DNA of 64,000 bases from Neoarius graeffei (Eukaryota; Chordata; Actinopteri; Siluriformes; Ariidae): contig NC_083592.1 of assembly GCF_027579695.1 (NCBI RefSeq), forward strand, positions 33,566,214 through 33,630,213, in the 5' to 3' direction. This document shows, piece after piece, positions 37,472-49,400 of the stretch; position 1 is the stretch's first letter; every line of letters begins with the position of its first letter. The translations under genes were made by a program, and so were the position numbers. Below the pieces are notes generated by a model, which worked only from the letters and a program-made list of their open reading frames with translations, did no database searches and had not been told where the DNA came from.

Positions 37472-40400
37472 GTGTGTAGTGTCCTGCATCAGAGGCTCCA
37501 GCCTGGGAAATTGCAAAGAGGGTGCATTTCAGTGCTTTCTGAGTAGTTTCCAGAAGCTATTATAAGTCTCATCTCATCATCTCTAGCTGCTTTATCCTGT
37601 TCTACAGGGTCGCAGGCAAGCTGGAGCCTATCCCAGCTGACTACGGGCGAAAGGCGGGGTACACCCTGGACAAGTCGCCAGGTCATCGCAGGGCTGACAC
37701 ATAGACACAGACAACCATTCACACTCACATTCACACCTACGCTCAATTTAGAGTCACCAGTTAACCTAACCTGCATGTCTTTGGGCTGTGAGGGAAACCG
37801 GAGCACCCGGAGGAAACCCACGCGGACACGGGGAGAACATGCAAACTCCGCACAGAAAGGCCCTCGCCGGCCACAGGGCTCGAACCCGGACCTTCTTGCT
37901 GTGAGGCGACAGCGCTAACCACTACGCCACCGTGCTGCCTTATCAAAATTCTATTGATCTCATTTTATAAAATGTAGGAATGCATTTCTGTCACTGCTAT
38001 AGCAAGTTATGAGTGTATATTGGTCCATATGTCAAAGCAATGGCCGTAAACGAGATTCGCTAAGATGTGTGTGAGACATCGTAGGACGGAAGTAAAACCC
38101 ATCCATCCATTATCTCTAGCCACTTATCCTGTTCTACAGGGTCGCAGGCAAGCTGGAGCCTATCCCAGCTGACTACGGGCGAAAGGCGGGGTACACCCTG
38201 GACAAGTCGCCAGGTCATCACAGGGCTGACACATAGACACAGACAACCATTCACACTCTCATTCACACCTACGGTCAATTTAGAGTCACCAGTTAACCTA
38301 ACCTGCATGTCTTTGGACTGTGGGGGAAACCGGAGCACCCGGAGGAAACCCACGCGGACACGGGGAGAACATGCAAACTCCGCACAGAAAGGCCCTCGCC
38401 GGCCACGGGGCTCGAACCCGGACCTTCTTGCTGTGAGGCGACAGCGCTAACCACTACACCACTGTGCCGCCGCCATTATAAGTCTTATCTGTATTTTCAT
38501 GAAAAAGTAGGTCTATGTCTTGCAGGTTTGTATGGAATTTCATACTATGGTATTCTATACATACCTGTAAACCAGCTATAAAACCATTAACTGATTAAAG
38601 CCTATCATATATATCCAAGTAGTGCTGTGAGAAATGATAAAGCAAAACTAGAAAAATTTGAATTATTTAAGAAATAACATATATAAATACGTTATTTACC
38701 AACTGGGAGGTCCGTATCGTGAAATACCGTGACCGAGGTCTTGAAAGAGGGCTCCATTACCCCTTTTCCACCAAATCAGTTCCAGGGCTGGTTCGGGGCT
38801 GGTGCTGGTTCACAACTCCTTCAACTTGCGAGCCAGCTGAGAACCAGTTTGCTTTTCCATAGCTCGCGGTGTTAAGGGGAGCCACGTCATTATGTCGCTG
38901 TATACATCAGTTACGTCGCTGCGTTTGCATAAACCTTGGCGCGAACATCGAAGCAACAACAACACAGAGAAGAAGAAGCAGCAGCAGCAACAACAATAAT
39001 AATAATGGATGACTTGGTGTTTGTACAGCTGCTGCTTCTCATCGCTTAAAAATGGCGACCTTTCGCGGTCTTGCTATTGTTGTTGATCTTAACAACTCCG
39101 CCCCCCCGCTGACGTAAGCGGTTCTTTCCTCTGGCCCAGCAGAGAGTTGGTGCTAGCCTGGAACCGGTTTTTCTGGCCCCAGATCCAGTTCTTTGTCAGT
39201 GGAAACAGAAAATCCGGTTCCAAACTAAGCACTGGCCCCGAACCAGCCCTGGAACTGCTTTGGTGGAAAAGGGGCACATGAGGCCCCATGAGGACAGTTG
39301 AAAGTCACACCTGGAGGACGCTCTGGACTCTTACAGTAATGCTTTTATGGCTGAGGACTACAGTTGACTTGCTAACTTTAGGACTGCAGTTGTCATGAAC
39401 AGTTTTGCACTCAGAAGAGTTATAACATCAATGAAACTGTCTTCATGTTAAAACTGTTAATGTTATAGTCATGCTGTCTGTTGTTGCCCAAATGAGGATG
39501 GGTTCCCTTTTGAATCTGGTTCCTCTTGAGGTTTCTTCCTCATGTCGTCTGAGGGAGTTTTTCCTTGCCACCGTCACCACAGGCTTGCTCATTGGGGATA
39601 GATTAGGGATAAAATTAGCTCATGTTTTAAGTCGTTCAAATTCTGTAAAGCTGCTTTGCGACAATGTTTATTGTTAAAAGCGCTATACAAATAAACTTGT
39701 TTGACTTAAGCTGGTAAATAATATATATATATTTTTTTCTTTACCAAATTCTAACAGAAAATGAGAGCGCCCAAAAGGGAAAACCGAGCCGAGTCGCCAT
39801 TTTGAATCCTCATTCACGGCTGTAATGCAAATTGCTTCCTCCTCGGTATACGAGTGCACTTCCATGGCAGGAAAACAACTACATTTTGCCGTCTATGTAG
39901 TCCCATATTTATACAAAATTGAGTCATTCAGGATTCAGCCATGTTTTTGCTCGGCGTTAGCAAGTGAGAGGTTTTTAGCTTTCTCCTGAAATGTTTTCTT
40001 TTATTTCTTCTTCCTCAGGGTAGTAAAACTCGCTTTCGCTGTGAAGACTGTCGTTATCGCTATCCATGATGTAAAATTAACGCTATTCTCCTGAGAAATG
40101 CTGGCAAAAATTTAAGATTTTTGATAATCTTATAAATAAATCTTATTTAAAAAAAAAAGATAAATGTTGACAAAAAATGCTACTATGTTTGTTGTTGTGA
40201 ACGAGCGAGTCGCCAGAGGTCCATACTGTAGGATACAGACCTGCTCGCCAGCCAATCAGAGCGCAGGATTTGGGCCGCGAAAAAAAATTTATTATTATGT
40301 ATTCCTTTCCCTACTACATCTTCACATACAAATTCTTATAAACAGCAATTGGTTCATTTAAGAGCTGTCCATTATTAAACTGCCGATTTTGAAAAGCGTC

Positions 40401-43400
40401 TGAGACACTGATTACATGTTCACTATCATTTTGTAAACAAGCAGTCCATTTTTACTGCATTATATATCTGATATTCTCAAGAAATCTTCGATTTATTGTG
40501 GTTGCCCAAACCAAATTATTTATATTTTGCATATTCGTCTCTGAATACAAATAAATTGCAAGAAATTATGTTCTTCAAAATTTTCACTCGTCTGTGAACC
40601 AGCCCATTTAATCTAAGACTACGTCAGACTTACTAAGTACTACTTTGACATGTTACTGTTTGATGTGGCTAACTTGGCCCTGTTTATGAGACACTTTGGG
40701 GGCTTAAATATGTGACAAGGCACATCACAGTTTGTCTTACAACATAAGATAGCTGCTGTCGCTTCAGTAGATAGAGATGGCCTAAATTCTGTGGCATTTT
40801 TCTGCACAACAGAAAATATTCTGTCCACCGCTGCCTGATTATAGGGGAGAACCAACAGAGAGGGTATGAGCTTTGTTAGTGCTGGGAACCTTTTCTGATC
40901 TGCAATGTCCTGCAATGACAACACATCCATACATGTCAACCTTTGGTCAATCAAACCTGTATAACCAACCTCCAAAATCCGTATTTCCCTTATAAAATCC
41001 GTATAAGATGCAAATTAAAATAATTTACCTAAAATTTGAATGATAATTAACAATGATGTATCCCAGTTACTTTTTATTCAATATTAATAACAATAAACCT
41101 TCAGAATGAATACAAAGCTCCAATGTTTGACAAAAACACAAAGTGTTATCAGCGTAGTTACGAAGAAAATACTTCGTTGTTTGGAGACAGGTTTCACCGG
41201 GCGGCTATTATGCGCGAAACTTCATATTAGCCACAAAGTCAGGAAAATCTGTTCGTAAAATTACGTTATAATGACCAAATACAATGAAAAGTATTTTTCC
41301 AGTCTTACCTGTGAAAGGTAATCCCATGTGAGCTCGTTTGGACGGTAAACCTGTTGGTACAGTTAAACGCAGCACATGAATGAGGCATCTTTATTCTCGG
41401 CTACTGTCTAGACGCTATACCAGAGACGGCTGAAGAATCTCCACTTTGCCACATCCAATATGGCGGCGAGGATGACGTATGATTCTACGCAGAAGGCGGC
41501 GTCTATGTTTATATGTCTATGACTTCACGGTTGGCGGGATTCTCGCAATGCGGTGTGCGCATGATCAAAAGTGGAACGAAGTCTCGCTACCACAAGATAA
41601 CGCGCGATTTCATAAGACTCTTTACTGGCTGTCTGTGGTGTACAGTACGTTTGTAAATGTTATGCGTTCTTTTATCATCGTGGGAATTGATTATAGCTCT
41701 AAATAAATATTGAAGGTTTTTTTAAAGAATCCGTATAACTTTATTTATACGCCCGTATACTACGTTTATTGAATCAAATCCGTATAAAATGCGGACATTC
41801 CGTATAGGTTGACATGTATGCACATCTGCCCACCACTTGTCCACTGCCATGCCATCCTCAAAGACAGGGAGGTTTATTTATTTTTTCATTATCTCATTCA
41901 AGAGAACATAAAGTTTAGTTAAAGACGAGCAGGCGAGAAATGCAGACGCAAAAAACAAACAAAATGGTTGAGTGTCGCGGGTTTTCTCGTTCTCTCGCGT
42001 GTATCATTAATAGTGCCATCTGTATGCTTTATCGGTAACTGCTAAGACGTTGGGTGGGCTCAGTGTGACCCTTGGGCGTACCGAATTCCGCTCGATTCAT
42101 ATGCGCGCTTGATCTGCGCGTGCATGCGTCCGGCATTCACTTCAATCCCCCTGTTACGCCAATCAGTGTACTGACCGTTGAATCGGCATATACCGCAGGG
42201 TACACACTTGAGTCCACCCATACAATGTCAGACACACAAAAAGCGGAAGGTCAACTATTAATTTTCGTCAACATAAACATATCATCTCATCTCATTATCT
42301 CTAGCTGCTTTATCCTGTTCTACAGGGTCGCAGGCAAGCTGGAGCCTATCCCAGCTGACTACGGGCGAAAGGCGGGGTACACCCTGGACAAGTCGCCAGG
42401 TCATCACAGGGCTGACACATAGACACAGACAACCATTCACACTCACATTCACACCTACGGTCAATTTAGAGCCACCAGTTAACCTAACCTGCATGTCTTT
42501 GGACTGTGGGGGAAACCGGAGCACCCGGAGGAAACCCACGCGGACACGGGGAGAACATGCAAACTCCACACAGAAAGGCCCTCGCCGGCCACGGGGCTCG
42601 AACCTGGACCTTCTTGCTGTGAGGCGACAGCGCTAACCACTACGCCACCGTGCTGCCCAACATAAACATATCAAGTTATATTTTTTTAACTAATCATGCG
42701 TAGTAAGGGCGGGCGGGAGATTTTTATGTTGGCAGCGGGAGGTCGGGAGGGTTTTCTAAATGTTCCCTAAAGCTGGAGAGTTGGAGCCGATGATGCATGG
42801 TCATGCAGCTGCGGTATACTCTCACAGTGTTTCAGCTGGTCCTGATGCAGGGAGAAGTAAACCAATAGCATCACACTGACATCACGTCATCGCCAGTCTG
42901 CAGATGGTTCACAAATCACAGGCGTGTGCTTCCTCTGGGAGAAAGACCCGATTACATCCTGGGGAAGTGAGATGGCACTCATGTTACCTTTCACACACAT
43001 CATTCTCCTCTCATCATCCTGTAGTTTTGAGCAACTATCAATTTTTTTTTCTTTTTCATCTCTCTCTCTGAGTTGTCAGTTATTGGCTTCTTCTTCATCA
43101 TCGTCATCATTAATACTCTACAGGAACATAAGGTTACAAAGTGCTTGTATTTTTGCTGAAAGGACTCTCTAATCCTCTTTATTCTGATTGTTTTGTGTAG
43201 TTAAGATTATATTCATCGCGAGTTGGCCTAGTGGTTAGCGTGTCCGCCTCTTGATCGGGAGATCATGAGTTCTATTCACGGTTGGGTCGTACCAAAGACC
43301 ATCCTGCTGCCGTCTGGCAAGGCACGCTGCAATAGAGGTGTGAGTGGGGAGTCAAACTCTCATGGTTACTAGAGGACTAGACCCCCACTCTAACCCTAGC

Positions 43401-46400
43401 TATGTAATAGGCGAGAGGCCGAGGGCTACGGAGATCAGAACTGCCAAATGCACCACATGGTGTGGGAAGGGACTTTGACTTTTAAGATTATATTCATTCA
43501 TTCACCTTCAGTATCTGTTTTATCCAGGTAGATCTGGAGACTATCCCCAGAACACTGCATGAAGGGCAGGGTGACGTGGTGGTGTAGTGATTAGTGCTGT
43601 CGCCTCACAGCAAGAAGGTTTTGGTTTTGAGCCCAATGGCCAACTCGGGCATTTCTGCGTGGAGTTTGCATGTTCTCCTCGCTTCCTCCGGTTTCCCCCA
43701 CAGTCCAAAGACATGCAGGTTAGGCTGATTGGTGGCTCTAAATTGACCGTAGGTGCGAATGTGAGTGTGAATGGTTGTGTGTCTCTATTACCCCTTTTCC
43801 ACCAAATCAGTTCCAGGGCTGGTTTGGGGCTGGTGCTGGTTCACAACTCGTTCAACTTGCGAGCCAGCTGAGAACCAGTTTGCTTTTCCATAGCTTGGGG
43901 TGCTAAAGGGAGCCACGTCATTACGTCGCTGTATACGTCAGTTATGTCGCTACGTTTGCATAAACCTTGGCGCGAATATCGAAGCAAAAACAACACGGAA
44001 GAAGCAGCAACAACAACAATAATAATAATGGCTGACTTCGCGTTTGTACAGCTACTGCTTCTCGTCGCTTAAAAATGGCGATTTTTCGCGGTCTTGTTAT
44101 TGTTGTTGGTCTTAACAACGCCGCCCCGCCCCCCCCCGCGACGTAAGCGGTTCTTTCCTCTGGCCCAGCAGAGAGTTGGTGCTAGCCTGGAACCGGTTTT
44201 TCTGGCCCCAGAGCCAGTTCTTTGTCAGTGGAAACAGAAAACCCGGTTCCAAACTAAGCACTGGCCCCGAACCAGCCCTGGAACTGCTTTGGTGGAAAAG
44301 GGGCATATGTGTCAGCCCTGTGATGATCTGGCAACTTGTCCAGGGTGTACCCCGCCTCTCGCCCATAGTCAGTTGGGATAGGCTCCAGCTTGCCCGTGAC
44401 CCTGTACAGGATAAGCGGCTACAGATGATGTATGGATGGACTCGTCCACCTTCAGTATCTGCTTTATCCAGGTGGATCTGGAGCCTATACCCAGAACACT
44501 GTACATGAAGGGAAGGGTGGCACGGTTGGTGCTGTCACCTCACAGCAAGAAGGTTCTGGGTTTGAGCCCAGTGGCCGACTCGGGCCTTTCTGTGTGGAGT
44601 TTGCATGTTCTCCCTCCTGGTTTTGCCCACTGTCCAAAGACATGCAGTTAGGTTAACTGGCTACTCTAAATTGACACGCATAGGTGTGAATATCTGAGTA
44701 TGAGTAGCATGGCGGCTGCCAGTGGTGCCTTTGTATACCTTCGACTTGGCCATGCTGAGCTGTGTCCTTCATCCTTTAGCTGCAAGAAAGGATGATTCCA
44801 GCGCTATTGAACTCACGGAAATGATGATGTATCAGTACATGAAACAGGAATACACCTTGGATGGGATACCAGTCCATTTCAGGGCACCATGCAGACTCGT
44901 ATCCACACATGTATTCACATCTCGGGCAATTTAGAGTTGCTCATTTCCCCATTGGCATGTTTTTGGAAGGAAACTGGGGAACCTGGACACTGTTAGAAAG
45001 AACAAGCAGACACACACCAGAGCTCGGATTGTGGAAACGTTACTTGCTGTGCCATGGCACCATACCAGTCTAGTTTAAAACCTGATGAAAGAGATTAAAT
45101 ATATTATGACATTCTCTGATTTTTAATCCCTTCCTGTCTGATGTCACTGTAGTTTCATCATTTTTCCAGTTGGACGCCGGTGATCTTGCCCACCCTTGCA
45201 TGATCTTTGGTTGAATCGAAGTCAATGGAATTACAGTAATATTAAAGGAGCATGAACGTGGTCAGAGAAGCAAGCCTACTGCCTAATGTGGTTTTCTTAT
45301 CTGTCTGAATTGTACTGGGACGGTAGGCTATACAATTATACTACAGGATGGTCAGTAAATCAATTACACCAGCTTTCCACTTTACAAAGCACGCCTGATT
45401 TTGTTATGATCCAGTGCTGAAGAATGAAGTAATACTAACAGAAATTATCTAATGCACTGACGATGTGCCTTCTTTCAGAATTCAGTTCCAACCCAAATTC
45501 CACGTGCATCATTTGCCGAATCAGTGTGTGTGATTTATCAAGAACAGATACGCTAATCTGTAGTAAAGCAGCTCTCCAGAGACGTCACTGATGTAATTTT
45601 ACTATCAGAAGCAGCAGTGAGTGAGTCAATGATGGTGCGCTGAATTGGGCCCAAGGGACTAATGGTAGTTGTAGCTGGATTCATATATGGGTTGCACTAG
45701 TCTTGTGCAAAGCATGTACCACCACTAGTCAGGTTTTTTATAGCTCCAGTGGTTCGAATAGCCCACAATGATCATTCATTCATTCATTCATTCATGACTG
45801 TCCATTAACCATTTTATCCTGGTCAGGATTGAGGTGAATCCAGAGCCTATGCCAGGAACACTGGGTGTCTGTGGCAGCTCGTCAATACAGGACGCTGGGG
45901 CACTGCTCCCCTCTAAATATCTCACAAAGAAAGTCTACTTAAACATCTCATCTCATTATCTCTAGCCGCTTTATCCTGTTCTACAGGGTCGCAGGCAAGC
46001 TGGAGCCTATCCCAGCTGACTACGGGCGAAAGGCGGGGTACACCCTGGACAAGTCGCCAGGTCATCACAGGGCTGACACATAGACACAGACAACCATTCA
46101 CACTCACATTCACACCTACGCTCAATTTAGAGTCACCAGTTAACCTAACCTGCATGTCTTTGGACTGTGGGGGAAACCGGAGCACCCGGAGGAAACCCAC
46201 GCGGACAACATGCAAACTCCGCACAGAAAGGCCCTCGCCGGCCACGGGGCTCGAACCTGGACCTTCTTGCTGTGAGGTGACAGCGCTAACCACTACGCCG
46301 CCCGTCTACTTAAACATATCAAACATAAATGAACTATATAATGCGAAATAATAATTACATTCCATTAAAGGTGCCCTTCCACCAAAAACGTTTAATACTG

Positions 46401-49400
46401 GCTCTTTTTGAAATACCATAGTTCACTCCGAGCTGCATATTCATGCTGCATGTGAAAATGTAATTCTACCCCCATTCCCTGTATTAGCTTATGAAAGAAA
46501 ATAGTCGGAAAAACGAGCGGATCTGAAAAAGCCATACGATCTTGCGTCACTTCGTAAATTAGTATTCATGGCCTCGCCTGCCTTGGCTTGCGACCGTCCA
46601 CGGGAAGGAAGTTCGGATTTAAGCGCGAGGAGAGATAGCAGAGCCAGTGTTGCCAGATTGGGCAGTTGTTTGTTTTTTTAAAGATATTTTTTTGGGCTTT
46701 TTTCACCTTTATTGGATAGGACAGTGTAGAGACAGGAAATGAGAGAGAGACGGGGAGGGATCGAACCCGGGTCCCCGTATTAATGGTAGGGCGCCTTATC
46801 CACCTGAGCCACGACGCCCCCAAGATTGGGCAGTTTTAAGTGCATTTTGGCAGATTTGAACATATTTTGGGCTGGAAAACGTCAGCAGTATCTGGCAACA
46901 CTGAGCAGAGCCCATCTCGTCAGTAGCTAACGAAGAGGACCTGACAGCAAGTTGAAAACATGTCTGAACAAGTTCGCGCCTGTGTTATTTGTGGCAGTAA
47001 GACATCAACGTTGCATTTCTTGCCCAAGATAGAAGAGGTGAAGAAGAAATGGTTGGAATTTATCTTTGGAGCACCACCAGCGAAGTAAAATGCAGCGTTA
47101 GTACTGTGTTCTGATCATTTCAACCACAGTGACTTTTCAAACTTCGGTGCCTTCAGTAGTGGTTTTGCTTCGAGGTTGCATTTAATCCCTGGATCTATAC
47201 CGTCAAGACGATCGACCACCAGCTCACAAGCTGGAAGTAAAACATGAACTTTTTGTTCGAAGGTTTTTGTTACAAAATAGCATGTTCATATTCTCCACGG
47301 GGGCGGCACGGTGGTGTAGTGGTTAGCGCTGTCGCCTCACAGCAAGAAGGTCCTGGGTTCGAGCCCCGTGGCTGGCGAGGGCCTTTCTGCGTGGAGTTTG
47401 CATGTTCTCCCCGTGTCCGCGTGGGTTTCCTCCGGGTGCTCCGGTTTCCCCCACAGTCCAAAGACATGCAGGTTAGGTTAAGTGGTGACTCTAAATTGAC
47501 CGTAGGTGTGAATGTGAGTGTGAATGGTTGTCTGTGTCTATGTGTCAGCCCTGTGATGACCTGGCGACTTGTCCAGGGTGTACCCCGCCTTTCGCCTGTA
47601 GTCAGCTGGGATAGGCTCCAGCTTGCCTGCGACCCTGTAGAACAGGATAAAGCGGCTAGAGATAATGAGATGAGATATTCTCCACGTTAGCATGCATGAC
47701 ATGGTCACAAGCTAGGCAGGGATGAGAGTTTTCCGCTTTTTCTGAGTAAAAAACGACCTTTTTATATTATGCCAAATCCGTTGAGAATTTTTTTTAAATT
47801 AATTTCGGGGGGTTGGGGTATGTTCCTTCATGCTGTTCAAACTTTATTAACTCCAACGATGTTTACACATTATTTGTAAGTCGCCATCTTTAGTCTCATT
47901 TTAAATCTCGTTGAATGTGATGTAAAATTCGTGTTATCTACATTGTTATTGGTCAAAACATCGACGTCGAGACCATAATAGCCAATCAAAACAGTTTTTA
48001 CAAAGACACCCACATTTTTTTTTAAAGTCACTCGTTCATTTTATTCGTTTGTTTGTTCAGTAAAAACCCAAACATTTGTTGAATTTTTCTTATTTCCTCG
48101 CGTCGCACCTCAATGACGTCAGCGCGCGGTATTTTTCCCTTCGCGGTTTGTTCCTTCTCTCTCGCCGTAGTAAGACACCACATCTGCTTGTTCTGACCCA
48201 CTGGAGGTAGCGTCACAGTGCTGTTAGCCAATCAGAGGTAACACGTTTACATGTCATGAATATTAACGAGTAAGAGCTGAAATCCTGTCATTCTCCCGCC
48301 ACCCGCTCCTCCAGCAAACTAGAACAGCCTGAAACAGGAGAACCACAGCATTTTTTTTTCACCAAAACCGGCTCACAGGGCATTCATTCATACTAGAGAC
48401 CACCACACAATTAATGAAAAAACGATGCAAGGAGACCTTTAATGGTATTTAGTAGATGCTCTTATCCAGGGAGATGTACAGTACAACATATCCAAAGCAG
48501 CCTGGGGAGCAGTTGGGGGTTCGGTGCCTTGCTCAAGGGCACGTCTGCCATTCTTGCTGGTACAGGGAATTGAACCGGTGACCTTTTGGTCCCAAAGCTA
48601 CTTCTCTAATTATTAGGCCATGGCTTCCCCATTATTAAATTAATTAATACATTCATTATGAAATTAAAAATCGTTTACAGTTTTTATCCAACACACCTTG
48701 TGATCTGTCAGCGTTCATTAAAAATTGTTTCGGATTTTTGACATCCTGCTTAATTTCTGTGTGAAATACACATACTTCCTGGTTAGGAACGCCAGCCAAG
48801 TGAGAAAGTATGGAAGTCATTAAACTTTTTTGTAATCAGGCGATCTCCATAGCTGGACACTCCCACTTTTATTAGCAGCCAGTTAGTTTTTTGCTGTAAT
48901 GTGATTGGACAGGTCTCCATTCTGTCTTTCAAGTTCACACCCACCGTCCGCCATTACAGATCACTTCTGTTTCTTCTACCCCATTCCTACTCACTGAAAA
49001 CCGTGTATGTGCTGCTATTATGCTGTAATGCTAACCTAGTAACATTTATGGTAATCTTTTGCCACGACTCCGGTGGGAATTGGAACCATCAGATTAACAA
49101 TTTACGTGTTGGGATGGTCATGACGTTGCTGGCGGTGATGTAAATGATGTAGTGATATTGCAATGGAACTTTGTGTATTGCCTCAATGTAAAGCAACTAG
49201 CAGCAAACTTAAAAAAAAACAAGCAAGAGATGATCGCAGATAAAAGCAAAAATGTCATAAATGGGCTTTGCTTGAACAAAACAAATGTTCAGAAACAGGG
49301 AGAGAACTCTCTCTCAACAGAAACTTGATGCAGCTCGATTTGTGTCATGTTGCTAACTAGATAATGTCTCAGTTGGGGCTTTTCACAACAATGGACTTGC

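Larger units (their letters stand above)
37570..38474 (-). mobile_element. Compound two-SINE insertion with a single TSD
   Basis: SINE A4, a 167-bp spacer and SINE A5 together are bounded by ATTATAAGTCT on both outer sides (37559-37569 and 38475-38485). Neither SINE has a TSD of its own. The unit could be one retrotransposed read-through transcript, or one SINE invaded by another. Confidence 0.65.
46369..48438 (+). mobile_element. Kolobok-like element with TTAA TSD and THAP ORF (2,070 bp with insertions)
   Basis: Termini AGGTGCCCTTCC and, reversed, AGGTCTCCTTGC, with TTAA on both sides (46365-46368, 48439-48442). It carries a THAP-domain frame at 46960-47247 with one internal stop. It contains a mini hAT (46645-46903), a small tRNA SINE and SINE copy A9. 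Confidence 0.75.

Noticed and set aside
36928-37516. Minus-strand and alternative-frame ORFs of up to 176 codons over MBLAC2 exon 1
   Set aside because: They overlap a clearly conserved metallo-beta-lactamase exon and are GC-rich shadows.
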